DNA from: Saccharum officinarum
Lineage: Eukaryota > Streptophyta > Magnoliopsida > Poales > Poaceae
NCBI GenBank assembly: GCA_020631735.1
Contig: CM036231.1
Coordinates: 2,197,831-2,261,830 of the forward strand
Direction: 5' to 3'
Length of the DNA stretch: 64,000 nucleotides
Part shown: in pieces, positions 49,301 to 59,645 of the stretch
How the letters are laid out: each line of letters begins with the position of its first letter
How positions within the stretch are numbered: the stretch's first letter is position 1
Notes under the pieces: model-generated
Told to the model about the DNA's origin: nothing
The model's database searches: none
Seen by the model: only the letters and a program-made list of their open reading frames with translations
Position numbers and translations under genes: made by a program

Positions 49301-52300
49301 TTGGGTGCATGCTATGAAAATAGTTAAGTGTACGAAATGTTTTGACCGACTTGACTGTGGAAGTATTTATGCAAACATTTTCAGATAATGCTGATTAGAC
49401 ATCTACATTTGCTGGAGTAGCACATAATATGACCTCCTTTATTAATTATGTAGCTCTAACAAATGCAATAGGTAATGCTTGCTGAAGAAATATTGTTAGA
49501 GAAGAGAATTGCAGTATGCTTTGAAGAACTATACAATTACCAAAACCACACTTAATCAGACAAAAGTCAAAAGATGAGATAATTTCTTCCTTTTTTTTCT
49601 CGAAAAACGCAGGAGAGCTGCGCTTCATTGTATTAAGAAGAAAGATGGGTTAAGAACCCTTTACAATACACACCACACACCAGACTGTTTGACTGATTAC
49701 ATTCGTGCCCGTGAACTAGTTGTCGATGCGACCAAAACCATACATGCTAACCATCAGAGAGTGGGGCAGTCAGGAAGGACAACCCCCGAGCACCTGCCAT
49801 GCACCATAACCGGCGCTCCTCCCCTGCAGCGACCAAGGCCCTAGGGACGCTAGGTGTTACCATCAACACTTGTAGTCCTTTGACATTTTTTTATGGGACT
49901 CTGTTTTATGAGCTAACTCTTGTCCAAGTCCAACTACAAACACTAGGATGCCTGACAGATAACACAAGATTGGCATATAGTGGGCATAACAATCCAAATT
50001 GACAATAATTCATGATGCTCTTGTAAACTTGACTGTCACTTGAATAATCAAAGAAATGATCAAATGCATTTTTGCAAGAATGACCAAATTACAGATCTAG
50101 GAAATCTATGAACAAGAGCATGAATAAGTCAGTGACCAAATGCATTCTTGCAAAATCAATTGAATCCTGTCCAAATAATAGCTTAAGACTTTGCCAAGTA
50201 TAAATTTGTTGTCTCACAGCAGAAACTTTGGGAAGAGCTTTTTACAAACATGTTGCATAAGTAAATTTTGAAAATATATATACAACAAAAATAAAAAGAC
50301 TAGATTGAATTGAATACCTGAGACCACCACAAAAGCAGTCTAACAATATGCCAGTCTGAATTTTCTATCCACCTTCGGAACATTGGAAACAGGAAGAGTG
50401 CTGCACTAAGGATATTAGGTATTAGGTACACTGCCACAGCCAGGATATATAGAGGTGGCACCCCTTTGACATAACGGAGATATTTATCTAAATCCTTGAG
50501 TGGTAATAAGTTGACTTTAGATGCTGTGCTAATGTAGAAAAATGGAAGAACCACTGCCCACACGGCACTAACTATCATCTTCAGAATATTTCTCATGATG
50601 TCAACGAACTTGCATCTATGACTGCCAGGAAAGTTCAGAATTAAGTCCAAAATGCCTGCCATCAATTATAGAAAAAGGTCAGTCATACTTTGAACTAGAA
50701 ACATTTTTTAAACGTAATGGCAGGAGCTGTGCGTTTCAAATAAGGAGGAAGAAAGTGTAATATTGTGTTTAAATATCTGAGGACACATAAGCTCCAAATT
50801 CAAGAGCATGGACAGAACATGACTGCTCCATGCTACATATAGTTCTCAAGACAGATGAGATGAACGGATGAGATTGAAAAATTTTGGGGATCAGTAGAAG
50901 ATATCAGCAGAAGGTTGGACAAGCGATTTTTTAAAAACGAATTCGCCAACTGAAAAGTTGTAAGTGGTAAGGCTAACAGATATTATCAGATGTTCTACAG
51001 ATTCCCTCTAGCAATAATTAGATATCAGTCATTAGTCTGCATTTGAATTCCATTATTTGTTCAGTATCTACTAACTGAGAAGTTCATCTGGCACCGTTTT
51101 AATAATGAAGACAAATTCAAATAGTTCATTCCACCCTAAAAAACCCACTTTGTCAATCACTTTACAGAAGGTTAAAGTACAAAGAGTGAATTAAAGAACA
51201 TAAGGCAACAATGGCTTTGGCTTCCACAAAGATATATAGTTCAGAAAAACTTGCTGCCTATCATGTTGATATGTACATATTTAAGAAAAATTTTGGTCAG
51301 CAAAAGCATGTTAAGGGAGATTGTTTAACGGGTGTGTCCATGCAAAAATACTAACCCCAGTCATGGAATTGGCTTGTAATCAGATCTTTTTTTTTCCTAT
51401 CTATCAATGAAATGACAAGCGGCTCTCCTATGCATTTAAGAAAAAAAAGAAAAAGCATGTTAAAGGGGAACATACTTTGGAGGAACTGTAGAAATGCTGC
51501 GGTGACGAATACACTAGATAGAGAATACAAAAGGTCTTTCCGAAGGATTTCGGTCACTGAATAATCATTCCAGGCAAAAATCAGCATTGCCTGTTCAATA
51601 AGTCACTAGAAGATTAGCAGGTGTCAAACTGTAGTCAAGATAAAAGAACATCCATATGCAATTTCAGTATAGTACCTGTAGAGCCAAAATGTAGAAAGTC
51701 CACATTCGGTCAAAACTTCGGAAGATGTGCCAAAATGTTCTAGTCTCAACAAAATTTGTCTTCCCCGTACTTTTCGTGGAATCCTTTTGTGGTGAGCTTC
51801 CAGCCTATAAATAACGTTTGTCAAAAAGCAATTCCCAATCAAATTTCTTGGCAAGAGATATTGGCTGAACACATATGGATATCAAATTTGTACCATTGTT
51901 ACAGGCCTTGAATCATGCACAGATTTGAAGAAGTCACCATCATCCCGCATGGGCCACCCAAGTGAGAAGCAATCAGATGTCCTGAGTGAAACGGAGTAGG
52001 ACTTGTTACACGCAACGCGAAGGACTGGTTATCCGTAGAGCAAAGAAGAAATATTTCCCTTTTATAGAAGAATGGCTAGAGCGCCAATTGTGATCTTTTT
52101 AATATTCTTTGTGTGCTTTTTTGTTTCATGAATTCTGTTGCTTACACACTCCTTTTTAATTCTATTATTAATATATTTAACCAGTAGGGGGCTACCCCTC
52201 CTGTTTCTTCAAAAAAAAAAAAACCACAACATGAAGGAGTAGACATGTACTAAGAAAATAAAGCAGTGAACAGACCAGAAGTACTCATTTAGATCATCAT

Positions 52301-55300
52301 AGTTAGACCACGCAGAATGTGGTGTCTTCCCATGTTGTGATTTGCCTGCCTCCTGCAAATAATCACAATTATCCGTATTTAACAAAACTAATTGCACATT
52401 TTTCTATGTGATGATTTATCAAAGTACCTTTCTGATGACTCTATAGAAAGGCGTAACCACTTTCTTCAAGAATGCCTCCTCATCCCCACCATAAGATGGC
52501 CTGATATTCTCCCCAGTCACAATACTAACATTTCCAGCTAGCAGACCATGCAGCTCATATGCCATCTGAGCAAATCGAAGATGGCATGTCACAGTGTATA
52601 AACTTTATTGCACCGAGCTTTGCCACAAAATATGATAATTAAAAAAGTGTATCATACATTATGGAAGATGTAGCAAAGACACTCCGGCATAAATCTGATA
52701 TTTGCTGCTTCACCCCATATTAGAAGATAAAGACCTAGGTATAGAATCTTCCGCTGCTGAATTTCCTGTGGTTGTGCGCCTTGAGGAAATCTGCAGTCGC
52801 AAGATCATCAGTACCATTTACAGTAAGAGTGATTTTTTTTTTCTCTGATAACAATTGTAAGGAATACACCTTAAGCTATGCTTCCGTGACAAAAATTTGC
52901 ACCACTTCCTGTAATTGTTGAATAGCTTAGTCATCACCACATCAACAGCTCGGTCATCAAGCTGTTTGAAGGATAAAGAAAAATTCCAGTTAACTGAGAG
53001 GCATGAAAAACAAAGGGCTTGATTAGTATTCTCTAGTAATACACTTTAGGCACATGCATGCAATCTAATACCCAATCTGTTGTGTAATATGTCTGTGTGT
53101 GTTTGGACTGAACTATAGTTATATTCTTCACCATATGATATAATGCAATTAATCAATAATCCTCTCACATTTTATATGCAGCTATTTCAAAACTCAGTTA
53201 ATCTGATGCCAGTATCACGGCACGTTTCGAGCCAACACAATTTACTTCAGGAGACTTACAAGTTCGACAACAGAAGAAAAGTCGCATAATATATCAAAAT
53301 TTTCACATCCTTATGGTCAAGCCACCAAAATGAATTGTGAGAAAGAGCAAACCTTGCTGAGTGGATCGGGCTTTGGCTCGAGCCTAATGTGGACATTAGC
53401 AAGGAAGAGAATCAAATGCTCTCTTTGATTCCGCACACTATCTCGCTGCACATAAGAAGAAAGCTAATGTTAGATACAAATGTTTTTCTTTTGAGGGGAT
53501 GTTAGATACAAATGTAACCAGGTTTACTAGGAATATGACCAAAATGATCCATATTCCATCTACAGTAGCGCAGGACCAAAATTCCCATAATAACAAAAAG
53601 AGCAAGCAAACTGAAATAGAACCAGAAGACCTGAAAGCCAAACATAGCTCTCAACCAATCCAACAAATCAAGGTCGCCACCCTTCTGCCTCTGTGGCTCG
53701 AATGTTGAAGGCCAGGTCAAGCCCCGTATGTTCCGCAGGGCTGCAACTGCTGCTTTGATCTGTTAATATTGCACTATTTCATTAAATCAGTACAATGGCG
53801 TTATTCTTTTAGAGGAAATGCATTCCACAGTTATGGATCGTACATACCTCCTCCAGCTGCATGATGGACTGGGATGCACTGGCGGCATCAAGGGGGAGGA
53901 TATTGAATGGTGTGTAGATGTCTTTCTTCTCTTGCACATCCTTGTGCAAGCGAATAATCTGTGCAGGGGAATATTAGAGAAACCCATTAGATACATTGCA
54001 ATAGAACTAATTAGAATAGATGGCAAACACGAACCTCAGGATTGAGCTCCTCGACTTTCTCATTTTTATTGACGGCGCAGAGTACCTCAAAGAGGACTCC
54101 AGCGGTCTGGTAGGCCTTCCCAAGTTGAGCCCTGCAAGCGACATTGACATGGGACATGGTACGCATGGGTAGGATTAGATTTATACATACATTGGAGAGC
54201 TCTGGTTGGAAACTTGGGAATTACCTGTCAGCTTGTTCCCCTTTGTCAAGTGCACGAACATAGTTCTCGTAGTACTGTTGGTAAAAACTCTCGATCTCGC
54301 GAGCATCACTTTTCTTCACACGCTTAGCAAGACTAGGGCTATTATCCTGTGTTGTTGCAAAAGAGTGAAAAAAAACACAATCTCAATAGTTCAATAACAA
54401 GTTGAAAGATATAACAAAACTAATAGGGTATTTGGTTTGAGGAATCTTTCCATTCTAGTAAAAATCAAAAGGCAAGCTATTATCCTGTGTTGTTTCCAGC
54501 ATAATGTACCTTCATTTTTTAGGCTCACAGGCACATATATTGTTCAAGACTAGGGCTACTTTATCAGTGCCAAAACCTACCATATATATGTTGCACATAA
54601 GTCAAAGGATGTTAGATCAGTTGGTCTAGCACTCCGGCGGCACCCCTCAGGTCCTGAGTTCGACTCCCGGTGGGAGCAAATTTCAGGTCTGAGGGTTAAA
54701 AAAACCCCCTCGCTGGTCCCGTGTGCCAAAGCACTAGTGGTGCGGCCCGTCCGGCCTGCGGCAACGGAAGTCTGGGCAACGGATAACCCGGCCTACGGGC
54801 AACGGAAGTCACCGGCCCGGCACCGGCCCAGGTAACGGTCCCCGCGGTGTCCGCTCCTAGTGTCGGGACGGGGCCAGGGTTCGGGGGTTTTCTCGGCTCG
54901 GGGAACTGAGAGTTCCTTCTTATTTGAAAGCCGTGGGGGCGGTCTTTCCCCCACCGGGTCGAGTTTTTTTTATGTTGCACATAAAGAGAGCTAAAATGAA
55001 CGAAAAAAAATTCTAATTGATATGATGCTTGAACTACATGTTTAATAGTTCAACAAAATAGTAAAAAAAACATTGCTAATACACACAAAAATAAATATTT
55101 CATTCAGTAGTGCAATAAAATAGTTAAGGATATTGTATGGTACACACAAAAAAAATGTTTCATTCAGTTGTGTGTGGGACTATGTGGGTGGGATGGGGTG
55201 CGGGGGATAAGACATCATCTTCATTTTTAAACGATCTATAAATTTAAATTGATGATTGAACTTTCAACAAATTGAATGAACAGAATAAAGCTACAAACAG

Positions 55301-57400
55301 TAGGAAATGGAAATTAGGGAGTAGACTATAGACATTAGATGAAAAATACTTAAATTTGGAGGGTGTAGGCGTGTAGCTATAATGGAGCAGACGTACAGGA
55401 GTGGAACTGTGTGAAGGCCAGAGAGCCAAAATGGAGCTGCCGGCCTACACCTTGTGGGCTATCGCAGTGCTGCAATGCTGTCAGGGCCCAGGGCGGCGCG
55501 GCGCCGCTGCTCCGGCTGCGCCCTGCCACTTGCTACCGATCGGCTTACACGAGCATGACAGTGTGAGCACAGAGCAGGGAACAGGTGGACAGGCCAGCAA
55601 TCCGAGATGAGTTATCGAGGACTGAGGGCGTCAAGCCAGCGTAGGGATCAGGATCCAACAGGGCGGCAGCGGGCGGCCGGTCCATGGTGGTGGGAGCGAG
55701 CGAAAGGGACGATCGGGCTGTCGGCGTCGGAAGGGAAGGTTCCCGTTCCTCTGGTTGGACTTGGGCCTGATATTTCATATGGGCCAAAAATTTATACATG
55801 GTAGTAGGAGTTATCAGGCCACGACTAGGGCCATGGCCCTAGTGGCCCTAGGCCCAGGCCCGCCGTCGCCGAGCAATGTTTTCAGAATTATTATCCAACT
55901 GTGACGAATTTGACAGCAGAGTCAGATTACAAACCATGCAAGCCAAATAAGGTTACTGGCAAGCTAAAAACAAGCAATAAACGAACTAAAATGAATAAAC
56001 CCAAAGGAGAACACCACATATACACTATGAGGCTGTTTAGTTGGTGAAAAAGTTTGGGTTTGGCTACTGTAGCACTTTTCGTTTTATTTGGTAATTTGTG
56101 TCCAATCATGGACTAATTAGGCTTAAAAGATTTGTCTCGTGATTTACAACTAAACTGTGTAATTAGTTTTTTCTTTGGTCTACATTTAGTACTCCATGCA
56201 TATGCCGCAAGATTTGATGTGACAGATACTGTAGCACTTTTTGTGTTCACTTTTTGTGAACTAAACAGGCCCTATAGCATGCAAGACAATATGGAGCAAG
56301 GGTGTGTCTCACCTTCTCAAGACGTTGGAGCAGAGCTGTCTTGAACTGCCTAACGCCACGGCCGATGGAGTTTTGATCCAGCCGGTGCGCCTTCTCGAAG
56401 GCATAGAACCGACCTAATTTCACAGCGAAACTATATATCAAGATGAAATCATCAAAAGGCTAACAACTTGCATTTATTTTGCAGGAAGTACGAAGTAGCA
56501 CAAACCGATCTGGACATCATATAGTACGGTTTATTATTTAAACAAAAACTAAATGTACGTGCCTATTCTATCCAAGTCTCAAATTCCAGTAACGAGATAC
56601 TATTCATGCCAATCTGACTGCAAACTGGTTTATACAAACAGAGAAAGTATGGGCAGGACAATCATATATATAGTGCATCTAATCTGTGCTCTGAAAGACA
56701 ATAGTCCCCGAAACAAACAATTGATGCATACTAATGGCCACATAGAAAACGAACTATGATACGTGCGGGTGTGAACAACTGAGCATACTCCTAAATTTCC
56801 TCTCCGAAGCAGGGAGCCGTCGCAAAACCAGAAAAGCTCGTAGAGAAACGGCAGCAGCAACTCTTTGTCTGAACAGACTCGGATGCATGATCACAATGAT
56901 TGAGCAAAACCTCTTCGAAAATCACGAATCAAGGCGTGCATGTGGCCCAAAAATTCTCAGAATAAACTTGTCGAAACGCACGAACAAAAAAGTTCGAAGC
57001 AGACAACCAGGCTAAAAGTTCATCAGAAGCGCTCGATTAAATTCATTTCGTCGCAAAATTCAGACCAAACGAGTCAAAACTGCACGAGAGTGCGCCACAA
57101 TAATTCCCGAGAGCAGGAATGCAACATACAGAGGTAGGCGACCCGGGGGCGCTCGTGCTCGATCTCGGCCGCGACGCGCAGGATGGGCGCGATGCTGTTG
57201 AGCGTGGATGGGACGACTTCGTTGTCGAAGACCTCCATGGAGAAGGTGGCCATGCCCGCACCCCTCGACCCGCGGCGGTTGAGCCCCGACCCGAGCGCGG
57301 ACGTGGGCGTCACCGGCTCGTTCCCCGCGGCGTGCCCCGCCGCAGCCGACGACGGCGGCGGCGGCGGCGGCTCGTCCCCGCCACCGCGCGGCGCCGTCAT
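29019..57400 (-). CDS. CalS5: Callose synthase (1,3-beta-glucan synthase), CalS5/GSL5-type, 42 exons
   Basis: Plasma-membrane enzyme that polymerises UDP-glucose into 1,3-beta-glucan (callose). Family members closest to this one (Arabidopsis CalS5/GSL2, rice GSL5) build callose around microspores and are needed for pollen development; that role is inferred from family resemblance. Joining 42 exons with GT/AG borders gives 5,862 nt, an open frame of 1,953 codons, close to the usual length of about 1,900. Order seen: variable N-terminus; cytosolic region; FKS1_dom1-like stretch with [15 protein letters not shown] (about aa 350-385); first hydrophobic cluster (about aa 485-790); long cytosolic catalytic loop; second hydrophobic cluster (about aa 1480-1930); C-terminal LAGGKKQR. 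An RXTG motif (RATG, aa 1641-1644), proposed in this family to bind UDP-glucose, lies in exon 39. The ATG at 57400 was chosen because the frame runs directly into the conserved block [19 protein letters not shown]. Introns 24 and 36 each carry a Copia element. Exon limits are in the next three entries. Confidence 0.93.
31412..31514 (+). repeat. 5' LTR of intron-36 Copia
   Basis: 103 bp, TG...CA ends, followed at once by the primer-binding-like site. Differs from the 3' LTR by about three transitions and a 5-bp indel (CTAGG present only in the 3' LTR). Confidence 0.9.
31646..33454 (+). CDS. Copia Gag, UBN2-type, intron-36 element
   Basis: 602-codon frame beginning MAGQPPPP with a long Ala/Pro-rich N-terminal part (about aa 1-190). 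A UBN2-like gag core follows (about aa 270-480), with blocks such as [20 protein letters not shown] and [16 protein letters not shown], then a Pro/Ser/Gly-rich tail. I see no CCHC zinc knuckle. It ends at a TAG (33452-33454); the same frame continues into the protease region, so the stop may be a nonsense mutation in a fused Gag-Pol frame or a natural readthrough point. Gag would form the particle that packages element RNA. Confidence 0.8.
   Translation: MAGQPPPPPSYFHTFPPLPTSSWAQVAGAPAAAASPSTGAAAAAGPRAGAAAAAGQRLPGAAVPPPAAAGPPPPGAAAPPPGAAAALIAAAGADLTGVAGDAAAAGDAAGPVLPGATGHAEAVLLPAGRISAPPPAGVRAAAAAIAAGLGMPPSAPLPAGMDNLAPGASTFPDPPPLPPSHLYATRPDSALAAALVAARAAAAEGQARVCALALAWERERDAADALARQIAEAEQRLVLPAYHDLGATSSGSTGHRASTTAVIWHDSADPLVAQLHYQAGGVQNIRLLVPVVLEPESPSYARWRDLVLLTLRRYALDDHVLVDASITAQTPSWLRLDSIVLSWIIGTISLDLHDLVRNTANARQAWLALEGQFLGNAEARALRLDASFRTFVQGDLTVGEFCRKMKAMADSLGDLGWPMEDRILVLNVLRGLSDRYAHLRTWITRQRPFPTFLQVRDDLVMEELAQGIQPGSTPASGSSTSSTALAATPPRSSAPPPSSLLGPPPSGPSGVGGGVAAAVAAALDVGGRGGSNQAAPTAPQGAPWPSFHNPWSGRISMWPFHAPDGEPRPPAAMLAGAPPPGVYTTSPWATPSGTSPGPACWD
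33455..36889 (+). pseudogene. Copia Pol (protease-integrase-RT-RNase H), disrupted
   Basis: Protease motif DSGAT lies near 33520. The integrase region follows from about 33930, with an HHCC-type start around WHRRLGH and CHAC and a catalytic region with DNGREF. The reverse transcriptase (about 35440-36200) shows [10 protein letters not shown] and YVDDIVL. RNase H (about 36420-36890) shows [11 protein letters not shown]. Visible breaks are a frameshift near 33840, an in-frame TAG at 35557-35559, a TAG at 36646-36648 and a frameshift near 36690. The element is therefore unlikely to move on its own. Confidence 0.85.
36976..37083 (+). repeat. 3' LTR of intron-36 Copia
   Basis: 108 bp, preceded by a run of G residues acting as the likely polypurine tract and followed by the GTAGC target duplicate. 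Confidence 0.9.
37387..41037 (-). other. CalS5: CalS5 exons 25-36 (aa 944-1417)
   Basis: Exon borders: 41037-40914, 40790-40696, 40612-40489, 40390-40239, 39033-38924, 38825-38700, 38610-38542, 38459-38270, 38066-37955, 37865-37746, 37673-37558, 37470-37387. These encode the central cytosolic loop that carries catalytic functions in this family. Recognisable blocks include [68 protein letters not shown] and [13 protein letters not shown]. Intron 28 (40238-39034, 1.2 kb) contains nothing I recognise. The block is flanked on both sides by introns of about 6 kb that are mostly Copia DNA. Confidence 0.88.
41843..41959 (-). repeat. 3' LTR of intron-24 Copia
   Basis: 117 bp, next to the polypurine tract on the minus strand and to the CTTGT target duplicate at 41838-41842. 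Confidence 0.88.
42056..45450 (-). pseudogene. Copia Pol of intron-24 element, disrupted
   Basis: Protease motif DSGG, integrase blocks [12 protein letters not shown] and DNGREF, reverse transcriptase motif YVDDIVLT and RNase H block [11 protein letters not shown] occur in Copia order. Breaks: stop at 45204-45206, stop at 44919-44921 just after the integrase CHAC motif, frameshift near a C run at about 44305, and stop at 42767-42769 between reverse transcriptase and RNase H. Still highly similar to the intron-36 Pol. Confidence 0.85.
45450..46381 (-). pseudogene. Remnant gag leader of intron-24 Copia, UBN2 core missing
   Basis: Begins MAGRPPPPP like the gag of the intron-36 element, with an Ala/Pro-rich stretch. 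It reaches the protease motif (ADSGG near 45450) after only about 930 bp, against about 1,870 bp in the related element. None of the UBN2 gag blocks could be found in any frame. The reading frame is also shifted within the low-complexity part. Confidence 0.65.
46461..46577 (-). repeat. 5' LTR of intron-24 Copia
   Basis: 117 bp with TG...CA ends. Differs from the partner LTR at about seven positions, all transitions. Confidence 0.88.
49585..49660 (-). mobile_element. LINE 3' tail in CalS5 intron 15
   Basis: On the minus strand: TTAATACAATGAAGCGCAGC, CTCTCCTGCGTTTTTCGAG, then a poly-A run, a standard plant LINE tail. Confidence 0.5.
51385..51456 (+). mobile_element. LINE 3' tail in CalS5 intron 14
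   Basis: ATCAATGAAATGACAAGCGG, CTCTCCTATGCATTTAAG, then an A-rich run. Confidence 0.4.
52085..52222 (+). mobile_element. LINE or SINE 3' tail in CalS5 intron 11
   Basis: T-rich body followed by TAACCAGTAGGGGGCTACCC, CTCCTGTTTCTTC and a 12-A tail. The small stem-like GGGG/CCCC part before the A run fits a retroposon 3' end. Confidence 0.45.
54601..54970 (+). mobile_element. tRNA-derived SINE in CalS5 intron 2
   Basis: 370 bp bounded by a perfect 14-bp target duplication TATGTTGCACATAA (54587-54600 and 54971-54984). The 5' part has pol III-type boxes: an A-box-like stretch around AGTTGGTCTAGC and a B-box-like GAGTTCGACTCCC. The body is GC-rich and the 3' end is GAGTTTTTTTT. Layout recalls the grass Au-type SINEs; exact family not verified. 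Inserted antisense to CalS5. Confidence 0.85.
56031..56272. mobile_element. GGCCTGTTTAGTT-type MITE in CalS5 intron 1
   Basis: Ends GGCTGTTTAGTTGG and GAACTAAACAGGCC with family interior (TCCAATCATGGACTAATTAG, TCTCGTGATTTACAACTAAA). About 240 bp, between exons 1 and 2. Confidence 0.7.
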
Positions 57401-57465
57401 CTTCGCCGCCGCTCCACCACCACCACGCCGCGCACGCTCTCCAGGCGATCCTCCTCCCGCTGCAT
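57397..57465 (-). CDS. Upstream ORF overlapping the CalS5 start codon
   Basis: A 22-codon ORF starts at an ATG 65 nt upstream of the main ATG. Its TGA stop (57399-57397) shares bases with the main start as ATGA. It lies in the expected 5' leader, downstream of a TATA-like box at about 57675. The ORF and overlap are seen directly; whether it is transcribed or translated is not known. The arrangement is compatible with termination-reinitiation control of CalS5 translation. Confidence 0.45.
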   Translation of the reverse strand: MQREEDRLESVRGVVVVERRRR

Positions 57466-57670
57466 TGGGCTAGGGTTAGCGCCAGAGAATAGGGGGATTC
57501 GGACGGAGAGAGAGGGAACGGACACAAACCCCAAACCGCGAGGCCGCGACCGCGAACGCTTCGCCGCCGCCTTCCGGCTCCGCCTCGGCTCGCCTTCTCG
57601 GGGAAACAAACGGAGGAGGTGACAGGGGAGACGGGTGAAGAAATAGAGGGAGTGGTCTTGGTGCCCGTCG

Positions 57671-57679
57671 TTATTTATA
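57671..57679 (-). promoter_or_regulatory. Candidate TATA box for CalS5
   Basis: Reads TATAAATAA on the minus strand, about 270 nt upstream of the CalS5 ATG. Plant transcription usually begins 25-35 nt downstream of such a box, which would put the start near 57640 and give a leader of about 240 nt. Position and match only; no other core elements were identified. Confidence 0.45.
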
Positions 57680-59450
57680 CTTCGATCCGACGGCTCAGAT
57701 GAGCTTCTTCTGGGGAAAGCGGGGCGCGGAGGAGATCAGAGCCGTCTGGCCGGTTGATCGCTGAGCTCCGCAGCTTGGTGAGGCGGTTGCCCTGCCTGGA
57801 CGGTGAGCCGAGCGTCGAGGCGGGCCGTTGGAACACATCCCGCCTTTTGTCACTTGACAATTAAGTTACACGCCTTGCCTCGTAGCGCTGACACCTGTGC
57901 CCAGCGATACTCATCTGTGAAGGGTCGTGCTTTTTTACGTACAGAAATAATTGCGAGGCTCATGCGTTCTGTTCAGCCAGTTCTCGGGCCCGGTGTCAGT
58001 GAGCCGTTAGAACGTACTAGTAGCGTGTGTTCCTGCCGTCAGAAATTCCGTGACTCCGTTTCACCGCCGAGAGGCGAGAGGCGAGAGGCGAGCTGCGGTG
58101 TCAGGCTGGACTTTTGTCTTCTTCCGCGAGAAACGGGAGGAACCTTCTCTTATCTCTGTCACGTGGGCCATACACGGTTGAACGGTCGCCTAGCGGAACT
58201 GGCTAATCTTATCATGTCTTGCATAGTTGCGTGACCAAAGTCTAGACTCCAAAGCATACGGATGTCATCGGGCTCTATACTCTTGCTAGGTTTAAGTTTA
58301 GCGAGAGGATTACACAACCAATCTATCATAATAGGTCATGCTTTTGGTATGACCCATATCTCTATCCATATTTAAACCCCGAGAAAAATTCTATTCATAT
58401 TTAATGCTCTCTACTCTTGCTAGCCTATTGATCTTTGCTAGAACATCAAGCACGTGACTTCTCGTCTAAGCCATTTCGACAGAGTAGTTCATTTCCTTAA
58501 AAAAACATAAATCGTTCGTAATCATGCGTTTCATATCTGTAAACCACTACAAAGGAGATAGATGAGAAAAAACTAATAAGTATATTGCATCAACAAGGGT
58601 CGCACTTAGCAATCGACAACAGGTGTAGAAGTGGAGCTAGAGCAAATCTAAGGGAGATACATCTTACCTTGTGGGTGCAATGATATAGAGCAAATAGGTG
58701 CAAAACTACCATTTTCATTTGTGTGGGTGCGGCCGCACCCACATGTTTCAATATAGATCCGTCCCCGGTGTACTTGCCATCCTTAGGCCATCAGCAACAA
58801 GGAGGCTACAAATGAATGGCTTCAACCTAAGAGATTGAAACTAAGCAAATCAAGATTGTAAGTGAAGGTCACAAATACTAAATATTTGCATAGCTAGCGC
58901 TATAAATCTAAGTTGTCTCAAAAAAAACGTGACATTAAACTGCAACATGTATCGCTATGCTCTCCAACATTCATGCTCGATGTAAATATGTTTTCATATG
59001 ATTGATGATCCTAACTCACAATCTAAAACATATATGGTACCAATAATAAGATACTAAAAACTGCAAACTTAAGTACGATATATTTGGGCTAGTGCAAAAT
59101 ATGTACGCTGATCTCTCAAGTATATCTTAAGTACACTCTCGTATTGAGATGTTATCTAACTCATATGAGGGAAAAAAAAGAGCACAACAACTACAATCTA
59201 GTAAACTCCGAAAAGCTTTGCCTCCTGGCCCTTTTATCATGTCAGAGCTAGGGCCGCTTTCCTCGCCGACTACTGAGATTATCGGTAGGCACATTGGAAG
59301 ACTTGTGGAAGGTACTTGGGCCTGGAGTGTAGAAAAGAATGGTAATGTATATTGTAAGGTCAACCTAGTTATTATTGATTTCTAGCTCAAGAATGCTGAC
59401 CATTTTAAAATAACATTGCTTGTAGTTAAGTTAATGAAAACAATTCAGTT
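57680..59450. other. Intergenic DNA upstream of CalS5
   Basis: Contains the presumed CalS5 promoter region near 57680-58230 (GC-rich at first) followed by AT-rich DNA. I see no conserved reading frame, RNA gene or terminal repeat here. Short open frames at 57803-58234 and 59149-59385 show no recognisable domain. Confidence 0.4.
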
Positions 59451-59459
59451 CGTAAGTTC

Positions 59460-59645
59460 TTTGGAAACTTAAAATACACCCCAAGCAAAAAAAATTTTGG
59501 TGGTTTGTTATCAATAATTTTGTTTCTGTTCACGCAAAACTGGCCGAAAAATATAGATGTACAATTTTTTGTCCAGATTGTGCAGTTGAAGAGGATATAG
59601 CTTACCATGCTTTAACGCAATGCACTTTGGTTAGTGTTTTCTGAA
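59460..59645 (+). mobile_element. LINE zinc-binding RT-domain remnant
   Basis: One frame reads FWWFVINNFVSVHAKL, then CPDCAVEEDIAYHALTQC, matching the C-x2-C...H-x4-C pattern of the reverse-transcriptase-associated zinc-binding domain of plant LINEs. Short and isolated. Confidence 0.5.

Larger units (their letters stand above)
47041..57400 (-). other. CalS5: CalS5 exons 1-24 (aa 1-943)
   Basis: Exon borders read on the minus strand: 57400-57130, 56413-56313, 54346-54225, 54131-54035, 53958-53848, 53759-53631, 53445-53353, 52961-52870, 52790-52658, 52565-52428, 52352-52276, 51981-51894, 51804-51676, 51590-51476, 50655-50318, 49170-49118, 49023-48963, 48890-48809, 48709-48660, 48442-48356, 47735-47613, 47532-47438, 47364-47280, 47201-47041. 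All have GT donors and AG acceptors and keep frame. Exons 9-10 carry the FKS1_dom1-like region. Exons 13-20 hold the first membrane cluster. Exons 21-24 begin the cytosolic loop. Large introns: intron 1 (MITE), intron 2 (SINE), intron 14 and intron 15 (LINE tails). Intron 20 (48355-47736) shows nothing recognisable. Confidence 0.88.

Noticed and set aside
54601..54680. Possible functional tRNA gene
   Set aside because: The tRNA-like head is part of a 370-bp SINE with target duplications, and the arms do not pair properly.
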